Positions 51,563-61,708 of a stretch of DNA of 64,000 bases are shown here, piece by piece. The stretch covers positions 1,054,001 through 1,118,000 of the forward strand of contig NZ_CP139368.1 in assembly GCF_034120055.1 (NCBI RefSeq), given 5' to 3'. Position 1 is the first letter of the stretch. Each line of letters starts with the position of its first letter. A model generated the notes under the pieces. It searched no databases. It saw only the letters and a program-made list of their open reading frames with translations, and was not told where the DNA came from. This DNA comes from Microbacterium rhizosphaerae (GTDB taxonomy: Bacteria > Actinomycetota > Actinomycetes > Actinomycetales > Microbacteriaceae). The translations under genes were made by a program, and so were the position numbers.

Positions 51563-52600
51563 GTGGCAACCGAGCGCATCACCCTGACCGTCCCCGGCCC
51601 GCACGGCGACCGAGAGGTGGGCGTGTCGAATCCGAACCGCGTGATCTGGCCCAAGCAGGGGATCACCAAGCAGGAGCTGGCGGAGTACGTGGTCGCCGTG
51701 TCCGGCCCGTTCCTCGCGGCCAACGGCGACCGGCCGGTGTCGCTCGAGCGGTTCCCCGAGGGCGTGGGCGGCGAGAGCTTCTTCTCGAAGAACCCGCCGA
51801 AGGGCGCGCCGGCATTCGTCGAAGCCGTCACCGTGACCTACAACAGCGGGCGCCGGCATCCGCAGCTCGTCCTCACCGAGGCGGCGGCCGCGGTCTGGGC
51901 CGTGCAGATGAACACGATCGTCTTCCATCCGTGGGCATCGCTGACCTCGAACACCGACAACCCCGTCGAGCTGCGCATCGACCTCGATCCGCAGCCCGGC
52001 ACGGGCTTCGCAGAGGCGGCGGCCGTGGCACCCGCCCTGCGCGACGTGCTGGCCGAGGCGGGTCTCGAGGCCTGGATCAAGACGAGCGGGAGCCGCGGCA
52101 TCCATGTCTTCTGTCCGATCGAGCCGACGCACGAGTTCCTCGACGTCCGCCATGCTGTCATCGCCGCCGGGCGCGAACTCGAGCGACGCCTGCCCGACAA
52201 GGTCACGATGAACTGGTGGAAGGAGGAACGCGGCGAGCGGATGTTCATCGACTTCAACCAGGCGAATCGCGACCGCACGATGGCCGGCGCCTACAGCCCT
52301 CGCGCGCTGCCCGGAGCCACCGTGTCGACTCCGCTGTCGTGGGACGAGCTGGATGCGGTCGACCCGGCGTCGTTCACGGTGCGATCGGTTCCGCAGCGCC
52401 TCGCCGACACGGGCGATCCGTGGGCGGAGTTCGGCGCCGCACCCGGTCGCATCGACGCGCTGCTCGACTGGTGGCGGCGCGACCTCGAGAACGGACTCGG
52501 CGAGCTGCCGTTCCCGCCCGAGTTCCCGAAGATGCCGGGGGAACCGCCGCGGGTGCAGCCGAGCCGCATCAACCCGGAGAACTGGCCGAAGCCCGAGTGA
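51563..52600 (+). CDS. Primase-polymerase, Prim-PolC-like
   Basis: 345 residues, archaeo-eukaryotic primase superfamily, the size of mycobacterial Prim-PolC (Rv3730c). Motifs: VSNPNRVIWPKQGITKQEL at the start, the metal pair in LRIDLDPQPGTGF (motif I DxD), IKTSGSRGIHVFCPI (motif II), and MFIDFNQANRDRTMAGAY (motif III Asp). Prim-PolC can insert ribonucleotides at short gaps and works with DNA ligase C in excision repair. The LigC homologue is convergent with it, one base away, the same pairing as Rv3730c/Rv3731. The GTG start is set by a leaderless -10 box. Confidence 0.92.
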   Translation: MATERITLTVPGPHGDREVGVSNPNRVIWPKQGITKQELAEYVVAVSGPFLAANGDRPVSLERFPEGVGGESFFSKNPPKGAPAFVEAVTVTYNSGRRHPQLVLTEAAAAVWAVQMNTIVFHPWASLTSNTDNPVELRIDLDPQPGTGFAEAAAVAPALRDVLAEAGLEAWIKTSGSRGIHVFCPIEPTHEFLDVRHAVIAAGRELERRLPDKVTMNWWKEERGERMFIDFNQANRDRTMAGAYSPRALPGATVSTPLSWDELDAVDPASFTVRSVPQRLADTGDPWAEFGAAPGRIDALLDWWRRDLENGLGELPFPPEFPKMPGEPPRVQPSRINPENWPKPE

Positions 52601-52601
52601 G

Positions 52602-53639
52602 TCAGTCCTCGAGGACGTCCGCGAGATCGTACGCGGCGACGACCTCGAGCTGGTCGTACGTGCACGACCGCGCGTCGCGGTCGGGACGCCACCGCTCGAA
52701 CTGGACGGTGTGGCGGAACCGCCATCCCTCGAGCTGGTCGTAGCGCACCTCGAGCACCCTCTCGGGCCGCAGCCGCACGAACGACGAGTCTGCGCGGCCC
52801 GCCTGGAACCGCGACTTCTCGCCCTCGCCGCGGATCGCCTCACCGGACTCGTCGCGTTCGACGAGCGGTGCGAGCTCGTCGATGAGCTCGAGGCGCCGCT
52901 TGTCGCTCCACGCGGCGACGCCGCCGACCGGGTAGAGCGTGCCGTCCTCGCTGTAGAGGCCGACGAGCAGCGAGCCGACGCCCTGACCCGACTTGTGGAT
53001 GCGGTACCCCAACGCGACCACGTCGGCGGTGCGCGCGTGCTTGATCTTGAACATCGTCCGCCTGCCCGGCGCGTACGGCTGGTCGAGCGGTTTCGCCACG
53101 ACACCGTCGAGCCCCGCCCCTTCGAACTCGGCGAGCCACCGCCGGGCGAGGTCGGCATCGGGGGTCGCTCGCGTGACATGCACCGGATCGGGGACGTCCC
53201 GGAGGAGGTCGACGAGCGCCGCGCGGCGCGCGGCGAACGGCTCGGCCTGGAAGTCACGGTCTCCGATCGCGAGGAGGTCGAACGCGACGAACATCGCGGG
53301 TGTCTCCTGCGCGAGCTTGTTGACGCGCGAGGCCGCGGGGTGGATGCGCTGCGACAGCGCCTCCCAGTCCAGCCGGCGCCGCCCGTCGCGGTCCACGGGG
53401 ACGACGATCTCGCCGTCGAGCAGGCACGGCTCGGGCAGCAGCCGCGCGAAGGCCTCGACGAGCTCCGGGAAGTACCGCGTGAGCGGCTTCGCGCCCCGCG
53501 ACCCGATCTCGACATCGGTGCCGTCCCACGAGATGAGGGCGCGGAACCCGTCCCATTTCGGCTCGAAGCTCAGGCCTTCGCTGCGCGGGATGTCGGCGAC
53601 GGCCTTCGCGAGCATCGGAGCGGGGATCTCATAGGGCAT
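52602..53639 (-). CDS. ATP-dependent DNA ligase, LigC-like
   Basis: 345 residues, similar in size to mycobacterial LigC. Adenylation motif I is EPKWDGFRAL (Lys about residue 31), followed by GSRGAKPLTRYFPEL (motif Ia), LLDGEIVVPV (motif III), LDGVVAKPLDQPY (motif IV) and FKIKHARTADVVALGY (motif V). The OB-fold C-terminus ends with ARSCTYDQLEVVAAYDL. No polymerase or nuclease domain is fused, unlike LigD. It seals nicks in repair together with the neighbouring primase-polymerase. The ATG at 53639 has CAGGATGG upstream; further in-frame codons upstream look non-coding. Confidence 0.94.
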   Translation of the reverse strand: MPYEIPAPMLAKAVADIPRSEGLSFEPKWDGFRALISWDGTDVEIGSRGAKPLTRYFPELVEAFARLLPEPCLLDGEIVVPVDRDGRRRLDWEALSQRIHPAASRVNKLAQETPAMFVAFDLLAIGDRDFQAEPFAARRAALVDLLRDVPDPVHVTRATPDADLARRWLAEFEGAGLDGVVAKPLDQPYAPGRRTMFKIKHARTADVVALGYRIHKSGQGVGSLLVGLYSEDGTLYPVGGVAAWSDKRRLELIDELAPLVERDESGEAIRGEGEKSRFQAGRADSSFVRLRPERVLEVRYDQLEGWRFRHTVQFERWRPDRDARSCTYDQLEVVAAYDLADVLED

Positions 53640-53813
53640 GCGTCCATCCTGCCGGGCACCGCCGACAAAGTCAGGAGCGGTCGAGAAGGCCTCGCGGGCA
53701 TCGGCGCCCCGGCGGCCAGAGTTCACGAGATGTCCACCTCCCGCGCCTGGCCGGTGTCACGCGAGCGGTCGAGACTGGTGCGCACCACCCTCCGTGACGA
53801 AAGGGACACACCG

Positions 53814-54383
53814 ATGACGGACATCCGGAACGACAGCGAAGAGGTCGTCGACACCGACGCGGCGCAGATCGCCGAGGAGCTCGCCGAGACCGAGGAGGAC
53901 GCGGACCTGGTCGCCGCGCTGACCGCTCTCGAAGAGGCCGCCGCCGACGACGAACTGGGGCCCATTGAGTATCTCGTCGTCGAGTTCCCCGCGGGTGAGA
54001 GCACCTTCACGGGCGAGGCGATCGCGCAGCTCGCCGCGCTCGCCGACGCGGGCACGGTGCGCCTGCTCGACGTCGTCGTCGTGTACAAGGACGAGGACGG
54101 CGAGATCGACGTGCTCGAGGCCGATAACCTCGGCGACCTCGGCTCGGTCGGAGTGCTCGAGGCCACGATCGCGCAGATGCTCGCCGACGAGGACCTCGTG
54201 GACATCGCCGACGAGATGGAGCCGGGCAGCGTCGCAGGCGTGGTCGTGTGGGAGAACACCTGGGCGGCGCCTTTCGCCGTGGCCGTGCGCCGCAACGGCG
54301 GAGAGCTCATCAGCTCGGGTCGCATCCCGACGCAGTCGCTGATCGCCGCGATCGCCTCCGGCGACGACCCCGGCGACGAGTGA
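53814..54383 (+). CDS. DUF6325-like acidic protein
   Basis: 189 residues, strongly acidic at the N-terminus (about residues 8-45, EEVVDTDAAQIAEELAETEE). The body GPIEYLVVEFPAGESTFTGE to VRLLDVVVVYKDEDGEIDVLE resembles the DUF1269/DUF6325 group of small actinobacterial proteins. It includes the region AGVVVWENTWAAPFAVAVRRNGGE and a conserved-looking SGRIPTQSL near the end. Function unknown; predicted cytoplasmic. AAGGGA precedes the ATG. The 174-base region upstream separates it from ligC and contains only weak promoter-like sequence. Confidence 0.78.
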   Translation: MTDIRNDSEEVVDTDAAQIAEELAETEEDADLVAALTALEEAAADDELGPIEYLVVEFPAGESTFTGEAIAQLAALADAGTVRLLDVVVVYKDEDGEIDVLEADNLGDLGSVGVLEATIAQMLADEDLVDIADEMEPGSVAGVVVWENTWAAPFAVAVRRNGGELISSGRIPTQSLIAAIASGDDPGDE

Positions 54384-54397
54384 GCTGACGACTCGGA

Positions 54398-54431
54398 CGG
54401 ATGGCCCGGCGTGCCTGCGCCGGGCCATCCG
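54398..54431. terminator. Bidirectional hairpin terminator
   Basis: CGGATGGCCCGGCG, 6-base loop, and the exact 14-base complement, between the convergent DUF6325-like and acyl-CoA dehydrogenase genes. Confidence 0.85.
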
Positions 54432-54449
54432 CCGTCGAAGACCCGCGGA

Positions 54450-55682
54450 TCAGGCGAACGCGCTCATCCCCGTGATGTCCCGGCCGATCAGCAGCGCCTG
54501 GATGCTCTCGGTGCCCTCGTACGTGTGGATCGCCTCGATGTCGGCCATGTGCTGCATGACGCCGTTCTCAAGCAGGATGCCGTTGCCCCCGAGCATGTCG
54601 CGCGCGACGTTCGCGATGCGCCGTGCGGCGCGCGTGTTGTGGTGCTTCGCGAGCGACGCCTGGGTGGGCCGCAGCTCGCAGCGGGCCTCGAGATCGGCCA
54701 TCCATCTGCAGTAGAGCTGCATCGCGGTGAGCTCCTCGAGCATCTGCGCGAGCCGCTCCTGCACCATCTGGAACTTGGCGAGCGGCTTGCCGAACTGCAT
54801 CCGCTGCTGCGAATACGAGAGCGCTGCCTCGTAGCAGGCCGTGGCATGCCCGAGCGCGGACCACGCCACACCGGAGCGCGTCGCGTACAGCACGGTCGAG
54901 GCATCCTTGAACGAATGCGTACCCGGGAGCACCGCCGTCAGCGGCACGCGCACCTGGTCGAGCACGATGTGGGCCTGGTGGATGCCGCGCAGCGACGCCT
55001 TCCCGCGGATCACGGTGCCGGCATAGCCCGGAGTCGACTGCTCGACGAGGAAGCAGCGCACGGCGCCGTCATCCGGATCGCCCTCCGCCTGCACGCGCGC
55101 CCAGACGAGGGTGATCCCGCCGGACGCGCCGTTGCCGATCCACTTCTTCGTGCCGTCGATGACCCACGCGTCGCCTTCCCTGCGTGCCACCGTCTCGAGC
55201 GACACCGAGTCGGACCCGTGGTCGGGTTCGGTGAGGGCGAAGGATGCGGGGACCTCCCCACGCGCGACCGGCACGATCCACCGCGACTGCTGCTCCTCGC
55301 TGCCGAAGAGGGCGAGCGTGCGCAGGGCGAGACCCCCCTGGACGGCGAGGACCGTGCCGAGCGACCCGTCGCCGCGCGAGATCTCCATGTTCACCAGTCC
55401 CGCCGCGAGCGGAGAGAAGCGCGTGAGCGACGGGTGGTCGATGCCGTCGTTGAAGAGGTCGAGCTCGCCGGCGCGCATCGCGATGTCGAGCGGGTAGTCG
55501 CCGGTGTCCCAGGCATCCAGCATGCGCGTGCCGACCTCGTCGATGTAGGCCTGCGCCCGCTCCCATGCCGCGCGATCGTCCTCGGGGATGTCGGCGAACA
55601 CGCCGTAGTAATCGGTGCCGCGCCGAGCGGTCACGGCGTACCCCTCGACGCTCTGGCCGGGGCGGGGAGTGAAGTCGGTCAT
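54450..55682 (-). CDS. Acyl-CoA dehydrogenase, glutaryl-CoA dehydrogenase-like
   Basis: 410 residues, FAD-dependent acyl-CoA dehydrogenase fold. FAD and substrate motifs are ASFALTEPDHGSDSVSLET, GTKKWIGNGASGGITLVWAR, and QRMQFGKPLAKFQMVQERLA. The end, IHTYEGTESIQALLIGRDITG, matches glutaryl-CoA dehydrogenases, in which the Glu of YEGT is the catalytic base. The real substrate may be another short dicarboxyl- or branched acyl-CoA. AGGAGT supports the ATG at 55682. A TACTAT -10-like box lies at 55760-55765 on this strand. Confidence 0.9.
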   Translation of the reverse strand: MTDFTPRPGQSVEGYAVTARRGTDYYGVFADIPEDDRAAWERAQAYIDEVGTRMLDAWDTGDYPLDIAMRAGELDLFNDGIDHPSLTRFSPLAAGLVNMEISRGDGSLGTVLAVQGGLALRTLALFGSEEQQSRWIVPVARGEVPASFALTEPDHGSDSVSLETVARREGDAWVIDGTKKWIGNGASGGITLVWARVQAEGDPDDGAVRCFLVEQSTPGYAGTVIRGKASLRGIHQAHIVLDQVRVPLTAVLPGTHSFKDASTVLYATRSGVAWSALGHATACYEAALSYSQQRMQFGKPLAKFQMVQERLAQMLEELTAMQLYCRWMADLEARCELRPTQASLAKHHNTRAARRIANVARDMLGGNGILLENGVMQHMADIEAIHTYEGTESIQALLIGRDITGMSAFA

Positions 55683-55795
55683 GCGGACTCCTGATGCGAG
55701 GCGGAGATGGTGCGGCATCCGATCACCGTCGCGCGGCGTGGAACTGGATGCCACGTTTCATAGTACTCAGTCTCAACAGGGCGCCCGCACCACGA

Positions 55796-55830
55796 GAAGC
55801 GCGCGCCATCCGTGGGATGACGCGCGCTTC
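55796..55830 (-). terminator. Hairpin terminator after the P-type ATPase gene
   Basis: GAAGCGCGCG and CGCGCGCTTC, 10 pairs, enclosing a second small stem CATCC-GTG-GGATG; 15 bases beyond the ATPase stop. Confidence 0.75.
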
Positions 55831-55845
55831 GCGAACGTGGTCGGG

Positions 55846-58584
55846 TCAGCTCCCGACGATGCCCGAACGTCGGCGGATGCGAATGCGGCGGATCCACTTC
55901 TCGAGTTCGACCACAACCGGGACGATGAACCCGAGTCCCAGGGCGATGAGCCACTCGTGGCCCGACAGGCCCGTGGTGCCGATCAGGCGCTGCAGGAATC
56001 CGACCTCGACGGCGGCGACGGTCAGCAGCAGCGGGATCGACAGCCACTTCAGCGCCACGAGGATCGGCGGAGCGAGCCCCGAGTCAGGGTCGCGCCGCAT
56101 CACGAGGCCGCCGAAGATCGCGCCGAACGCGGCGACGACGAACGTCATCGTCACCGGCACATTGGGTTTCGTCGAGCTCAGCTGATCGGGGTAGATGAGC
56201 AGGGGGACGAGCGAGGTGATGAAGATGAGCGCACCGTAGAGGAACCACTGACCGACCGCCGCACGGTTGGCGATGGTCTTCTTCGGATCGCGCGGGGGCT
56301 TCTGCATGATCCCCTCGGGAATGGGGTCGAGCATGATCACGATCACGGGGAAGATCGACACGAAGAAGTTCAGGAAGAGCACCATGATCGGCGTGAGCGG
56401 CACACCGTGATTGATGTCGAAGATGCTCGCGACCAGGAACAGCAGTACGAGGGAGAAGAGCTGCGCCATCTGATATCGGACGTAGCTGACGATCTTCTCG
56501 TAGATCGAGCGACCCAGCCGCACTGCGGTCACCAGCGTGCCGAAGTTGTCGTCGACGAGGATCATCTTCCCCGCCTGCTTCGTCACGTCGCTGCCGGAGC
56601 CCATGGCCACGCCGATGTCGGCCTGCTTGAGGGCCGCGGCGTCGTTCACGGCGTCGCCCGTCATCGCGACGACGGCGCCCTGCTCCTGCATGAGGCGGGC
56701 GAGGCGCAGCTTGTCCTCGGGCGTGACCCGCCCGAACATGTGCAGTCGCGGCAGCGCGGCCTTCAGCTCGTCATCGCTCATGGCCTGGATCTCGGCGCCG
56801 CTCGCGGCGCCCTCGCCGAGGCCCAGCTTCGCGCCGATGGCGGCCGCGGTGATCGCGTGATCTCCGGTGATCATGCGCACCTCGATGCCGGCGTCTTGTG
56901 CGATGCGCACCGCCTCCTTCGACGACGGGCGCAACGGGTCGATGATGCCGACGAGGCCCACGAATGTCAGGTCGGTGACCTCTGCCATCGGGTCGTCGGG
57001 CACCGGCGTTCCCGGCTCGAAGCGACGGAAAGCGAAGGCGAGCACGCGCAGTCCTTGCTCCGACAGAGACCTGTTCGCATCGAGCACGGCGTCGCGGGCT
57101 TCGGCGATCGGCACCGTGCCGTCGGGGGTCATCACCGAGCCGCAGCGGTCCAGGACGACGTCGGGACCGCCCTTGACGAGCATCACGAGCTGCGTCCCGC
57201 CATCGCGCGGCACCTGGTGGTAGGTCGCCATGAACTTGTAGGCCGAGTCGAACGGCACCTCCGCCGCGCGGGGGTACGCACCCCGGGTGAGCTCCGCGTC
57301 GGCGCCCATCTTGGCCGCGAGCACGACGAGCGCAGCCTCGGTCGGGTCGCCGATCACGACGCCGTCATCCGAGACGGTCGCGTCCCCGCACAGGGAGAGC
57401 GCGAGCGCGAGCTGCGTGAAATCGGGAACCGGACCGCCGGCCGCTCCGAGGATCTCGCCGGTCTTCTCGTAGCCGTTCCCGCCGACCGAGTACCAGGCTC
57501 CGGCGAAGTACAGCGACTCGACCGTCATCTCGTTCATCGTGAGCGTGCCGGTCTTGTCGGAGTTGATGGCGCTCGTCGCCCCGAGCGTCTCGACATCGGT
57601 GAGGTTCTTGACCACGGCCTTGTGCTCGGCCAGCTGACGCGAGCCGTACGACAGCATCGCCTGCACGAACGATGGCATGCCGGTCGGGATCGCCGAGATG
57701 GCCATGGAGATGCCGAGGAGGATGACGGATGCCGCCGGCTGCCCGCGCAGCAGGCCGGTGACGACGATGACCGCGACCGCGCCCCATGCGATCCATCCGA
57801 GCACGCCGGTGAGCGAGTCGAGTTCCCGCTGCAGCGGCGACTTCGCGGGCTTCACCGAGGAGAGCATCGACGCGATGCGGCCCATCTGGGTCTGCATCCC
57901 GGTGTCCGTGATGACCACCACGGCTGTGCCACGGGTCACCTGGGTGTTCTGGAACACCATATCGGTCCGGTCGCCGAGGGTCGTCTCGGGATCGGCGAGC
58001 GCCGCCGCATCCTTCGGTATCGGCGCGCTTTCGCCGGTCAGCGCGGCCTCCTGCGTCTCGAGCGTTGCCGAGCGGAGGATTCGCCCGTCCGCCGGAACGA
58101 TGTCGCCGGCCTCGAGCGAGACGATGTCGCCGGGCACGAGGTTCGTGGCATCCAGCTGGAGCAGGCTCCCGTCGCGCACGACCTTCGCCTGCGGAATCTG
58201 CATCTTGGCGAGAGCGTCGACCGAGGCCTTGGCCTTGAGCTCCTGCCTCGAGCCCAGGATGACGTTCAGGATGACCAGGGCGCCGACGAGGATGCCGACG
58301 CTGAGTTGTCCGATCAGGATGCTGATGACGGCGACCGCCACGAGCATCACGTTCATCGGATCGGCGAGCTGCCGCAGGGCGACCTGCCACACCGACGGCG
58401 GCTTCTCGGCGGCGATGGAGTTGGGGCCGTGGTCCGCGAGACGCTTCGCGGCGTCGGCGGCGCTCAGCCCGCGGTCGCGATCACTGCCCAGCGCGGCGAC
58501 GACCGCATCGGGATCCTGCGTGTACCAAGGGACGTCCGCGGGCTTGTTCGCGGGTGTACCGGCGGAGGTGTCCACAGCGCTCAT
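55846..58584 (-). CDS. P2-type cation-transporting ATPase
   Basis: 912 residues with the full P-type plan: cation ATPase N-terminus (PWYTQDPDAVVAALG...), actuator domain TGES (AALTGESAPIP), phosphorylation site SDKTGTLTMNEM, nucleotide-binding domain KGGPDVVLDRC, hinge MTGDAVNDAAALKQADIG and about ten transmembrane helices. It resembles the Ca2+/Mn2+ (PMA1/PacL-like) branch. In helix 4, where P2 calcium pumps have PEGLP, it reads AIPTGMPSFV, so the ion-binding Glu is replaced by Thr. Ion specificity is therefore open. A leaderless -10 box fixes the ATG at 58584; an upstream ATG at 58596 would lie within that box. Confidence 0.93.
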   Translation of the reverse strand: MSAVDTSAGTPANKPADVPWYTQDPDAVVAALGSDRDRGLSAADAAKRLADHGPNSIAAEKPPSVWQVALRQLADPMNVMLVAVAVISILIGQLSVGILVGALVILNVILGSRQELKAKASVDALAKMQIPQAKVVRDGSLLQLDATNLVPGDIVSLEAGDIVPADGRILRSATLETQEAALTGESAPIPKDAAALADPETTLGDRTDMVFQNTQVTRGTAVVVITDTGMQTQMGRIASMLSSVKPAKSPLQRELDSLTGVLGWIAWGAVAVIVVTGLLRGQPAASVILLGISMAISAIPTGMPSFVQAMLSYGSRQLAEHKAVVKNLTDVETLGATSAINSDKTGTLTMNEMTVESLYFAGAWYSVGGNGYEKTGEILGAAGGPVPDFTQLALALSLCGDATVSDDGVVIGDPTEAALVVLAAKMGADAELTRGAYPRAAEVPFDSAYKFMATYHQVPRDGGTQLVMLVKGGPDVVLDRCGSVMTPDGTVPIAEARDAVLDANRSLSEQGLRVLAFAFRRFEPGTPVPDDPMAEVTDLTFVGLVGIIDPLRPSSKEAVRIAQDAGIEVRMITGDHAITAAAIGAKLGLGEGAASGAEIQAMSDDELKAALPRLHMFGRVTPEDKLRLARLMQEQGAVVAMTGDAVNDAAALKQADIGVAMGSGSDVTKQAGKMILVDDNFGTLVTAVRLGRSIYEKIVSYVRYQMAQLFSLVLLFLVASIFDINHGVPLTPIMVLFLNFFVSIFPVIVIMLDPIPEGIMQKPPRDPKKTIANRAAVGQWFLYGALIFITSLVPLLIYPDQLSSTKPNVPVTMTFVVAAFGAIFGGLVMRRDPDSGLAPPILVALKWLSIPLLLTVAAVEVGFLQRLIGTTGLSGHEWLIALGLGFIVPVVVELEKWIRRIRIRRRSGIVGS

Positions 58585-58591
58585 GGGGCCC

Positions 58592-58597
58592 AACATA
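58592..58597 (-). promoter_or_regulatory. -10 box for leaderless P-type ATPase transcript
   Basis: TATGTT on the reverse strand, GGGCCCC (7 bases), then the ATG at 58584. Confidence 0.55.
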
Positions 58598-58634
58598 CAG
58601 CCGCACAGCGCCGCAGGAGCGGAAGGATCCGACG

Positions 58635-59324
58635 TCAGTCGTCGAGGTGCTCGCGCAGACGTCGTGCGAGCTCTGCGGTCGGCATCGTCCGCGGGAAGAC
58701 GGCGACGACGATCTCGTCGTCGGCCGGCGCGTTCTCACCCTCGGGAAGCACGCCGAAGCGGCGCCTCGCCTCGTCCAGCGCCGTGCGCAGGACCGACACC
58801 GGCACCTTCTTCGACCCGCGCAGCAGCGAGCGCAGCACGTGGTTGTGGATCGCGGTGACGAGTGCGGCGAAGCCCACCGCATCGAGCGGGTCGAGGCCGG
58901 GAAGTGCGGCCCGCAGGTACTCGTCGAACAGCCGCTCGTAGCGGAACACCGTGATGATCTCGCGATCGCGCAGCGCGGGGACCCCGCGCACGACCGCATA
59001 GCGGCGGCGGGCGAGGTCGGGGTCGGCGGCGAAGTGCGCGTAGACGAAGAGGGATGCTTCGCACACCGCGGCCCACGGATCCTGATGCGGCTCGGCCAGG
59101 AACTCGCGCAGGCGGTCGATCAGCACCTCGTGATCGGTGAAGACGACGTCGTCCTTGCCGCCGAACTGACGGAAGAACGTGGAGCGCGAGACGCCCGCAG
59201 CCTGGGCGATCTGCTCCACCGACGTCTGGTCGAACCCCTGCTCGGCGAACAGCTCGAGCGCGGCGGCGACCACGGCCGCGCGGGAGGCGGCGAGGCTCGG
59301 GGAGGCGGCGGCGGTGTCGGTCAT
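58635..59324 (-). CDS. TetR family transcriptional regulator
   Basis: 229 residues. The N-terminal helix-turn-helix is VVAAALELFAEQGFDQTSVE, then IAQAAGVSRSTFFRQFGGKDDVVF, a textbook TetR pattern. The C-terminal ligand domain has a HNHVLRSLLRGSKK helix. It lies 50 bases upstream of the P-type ATPase on the same strand and opposite to sucC, so it might control the ATPase or an unlinked target. TAGGCT at 59334-59339 is a -10 box 9 bases before the start, like pcrA. Confidence 0.92.
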   Translation of the reverse strand: MTDTAAASPSLAASRAAVVAAALELFAEQGFDQTSVEQIAQAAGVSRSTFFRQFGGKDDVVFTDHEVLIDRLREFLAEPHQDPWAAVCEASLFVYAHFAADPDLARRRYAVVRGVPALRDREIITVFRYERLFDEYLRAALPGLDPLDAVGFAALVTAIHNHVLRSLLRGSKKVPVSVLRTALDEARRRFGVLPEGENAPADDEIVVAVFPRTMPTAELARRLREHLDD

Positions 59325-59447
59325 CTCGGAGAGAGCCTAATGCGCACATTTCGGGGATGCCGCATCCCGCGCGCGCCTGCACGGAGCGCGCGGCCGTGGC
59401 GGTCCCACGGCGCGTCGCTCCCGTCAGGGCACCCTGGCGAGCGGTAG

Positions 59448-59453
59448 TAGGCT
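59448..59453 (+). promoter_or_regulatory. -10 box of the sucCD operon
   Basis: TAGGCT with transcription expected near 59460, giving a leader of about 70 bases that contains the AAAGGA ribosome site. No clear -35 hexamer. Confidence 0.5.
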
Positions 59454-59531
59454 GGGGGACTGGTCGATCTCTCGACATCAAGACGCTTTCGGCGTCATTC
59501 CGCCCAGTCGCCCCCCTGCAAAGGAATCACT

Positions 59532-60695
59532 GTGGATCTGTACGAGTACCAGGCACGAGACCTTTTCGAGAAGTACGAGGTGCCGGTACTCCCGGGCATC
59601 ATCGCCGACACTCCTGAGGAGGCGAAGGCGGCGGCGGAGAAGATCGGCGGTGTCGTCGTCGTCAAGGCCCAGGTGAAGGTCGGCGGCCGCGGCAAGGCCG
59701 GCGGCGTCAAGGTCGCGAAGACCGCCGATGAGGCGTACGAGGCGGCGCAGGCGATCCTCGGCCTCGACATCAAGGGCCACGTCGTCAAGCGCGTGATGGT
59801 CGCCGCGGGCGCCCGCATCGCGAAGGAGTTCTACTTCTCGGTGCTGCTGGACCGCGCCAACCGCTCCTACCTCTCGCTGACGAGCGTCGAGGGCGGCATG
59901 GAGATCGAGCAGCTCGCCGTCGAGAAGCCCGAGGCCCTCGCCCGCATCGAGGTCGACCCGGCCGTCGGGATCGACTTCGCCAAGGCGACCGAGATCGCCG
60001 AGGCCGCGAACTTCCCCGCCGAGCTCGTCGGCAAGGTCGCGCCGGTGTTCGTCAAGCTCTACGACGTCTACAAGGGCGAGGACGCCACGCTCGTCGAGGT
60101 CAACCCGCTCGTTCTCACCGAGGAGGGCGACGTCATCGCCCTCGACGGGAAGGTCTCGCTCGACGACAACGCCGAGTTCCGTCACGCGGGGCACGCCAGG
60201 CTCGAGGACAAGGCCGCGGCCGACCCGCTCGAGGCCAAGGCCAAGGAGCTCGACCTCAACTACGTCAAGCTCGACGGCGAGGTCGGCATCATCGGCAACG
60301 GCGCGGGCCTGGTCATGTCCACCCTCGACGTCGTCGCCTACGCCGGGGAGAACCACGGCGGCGTGAAGCCCGCGAACTTCCTCGACATCGGCGGCGGCGC
60401 CTCCGCGGAGGTCATGGCCAACGGCCTCGGCATCATCCTCGGCGACCCGCAGGTGAAGGCCGTGTTCGTCAACGTCTTCGGCGGCATCACCGCCTGCGAC
60501 CAGGTCGCCAAGGGCATCGTCGGCGCGCTCGCCGAGCTCGGCTCGACGGCCGACAAGCCGATCGTCGTGCGCCTGGACGGCAACAACGTGGCGGAGGGCC
60601 GCCGCATCCTCGAGGAGGCGGCGCATCCGCTCGTCACCCTCGCCGAGAACATGGACCAGGGCGCCGACAAGGCCGCCGAGCTCGCGAACGCGTAA
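59532..60695 (+). CDS. sucC: Succinyl-CoA synthetase, beta subunit (ADP-forming)
   Basis: 387 residues. Forms with SucD the citric-acid-cycle enzyme that makes succinate and ATP from succinyl-CoA. Recognised by [19 protein letters not shown], the ATP-grasp part [38 protein letters not shown] (metal ligands) and the ligase domain ending [20 protein letters not shown]. The GTG at 59532 follows AAAGGA. sucD starts 9 bases after the stop, so one operon. Confidence 0.97.
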   Translation: MDLYEYQARDLFEKYEVPVLPGIIADTPEEAKAAAEKIGGVVVVKAQVKVGGRGKAGGVKVAKTADEAYEAAQAILGLDIKGHVVKRVMVAAGARIAKEFYFSVLLDRANRSYLSLTSVEGGMEIEQLAVEKPEALARIEVDPAVGIDFAKATEIAEAANFPAELVGKVAPVFVKLYDVYKGEDATLVEVNPLVLTEEGDVIALDGKVSLDDNAEFRHAGHARLEDKAAADPLEAKAKELDLNYVKLDGEVGIIGNGAGLVMSTLDVVAYAGENHGGVKPANFLDIGGGASAEVMANGLGIILGDPQVKAVFVNVFGGITACDQVAKGIVGALAELGSTADKPIVVRLDGNNVAEGRRILEEAAHPLVTLAENMDQGADKAAELANA

Positions 60696-60704
60696 GGAAC
60701 AGTC

Positions 60705-61607
<903 letters not shown>

Positions 61608-61616
61608 CCCCACGTC

Positions 61617-61663
61617 ACGAGGGACGGATGCTGCGGCTCAGGGCCGCGGCATCCGTCCCTCGT
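61617..61663 (+). terminator. Strong hairpin terminator after sucD
   Basis: Outer stem ACGAGGGACGGATGC with its exact 15-base complement (61649-61663), and an inner GCGGC/GCCGC stem; followed by CGTTTCC. Starts 9 bases after the sucD stop. Confidence 0.9.
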
Positions 61664-61695
61664 CGTTTCCGGCGCCCGGGGGTCGCAGCCGCAGG

Positions 61696-61701
61696 TAGCG
61701 T
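61696..61701 (+). promoter_or_regulatory. -10 box for leaderless deazaflavin-oxidoreductase transcript
   Basis: TAGCGT, GGACGAC (7 bases), then the ATG at 61709. Confidence 0.6.
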
Positions 61702-61708
61702 GGACGAC

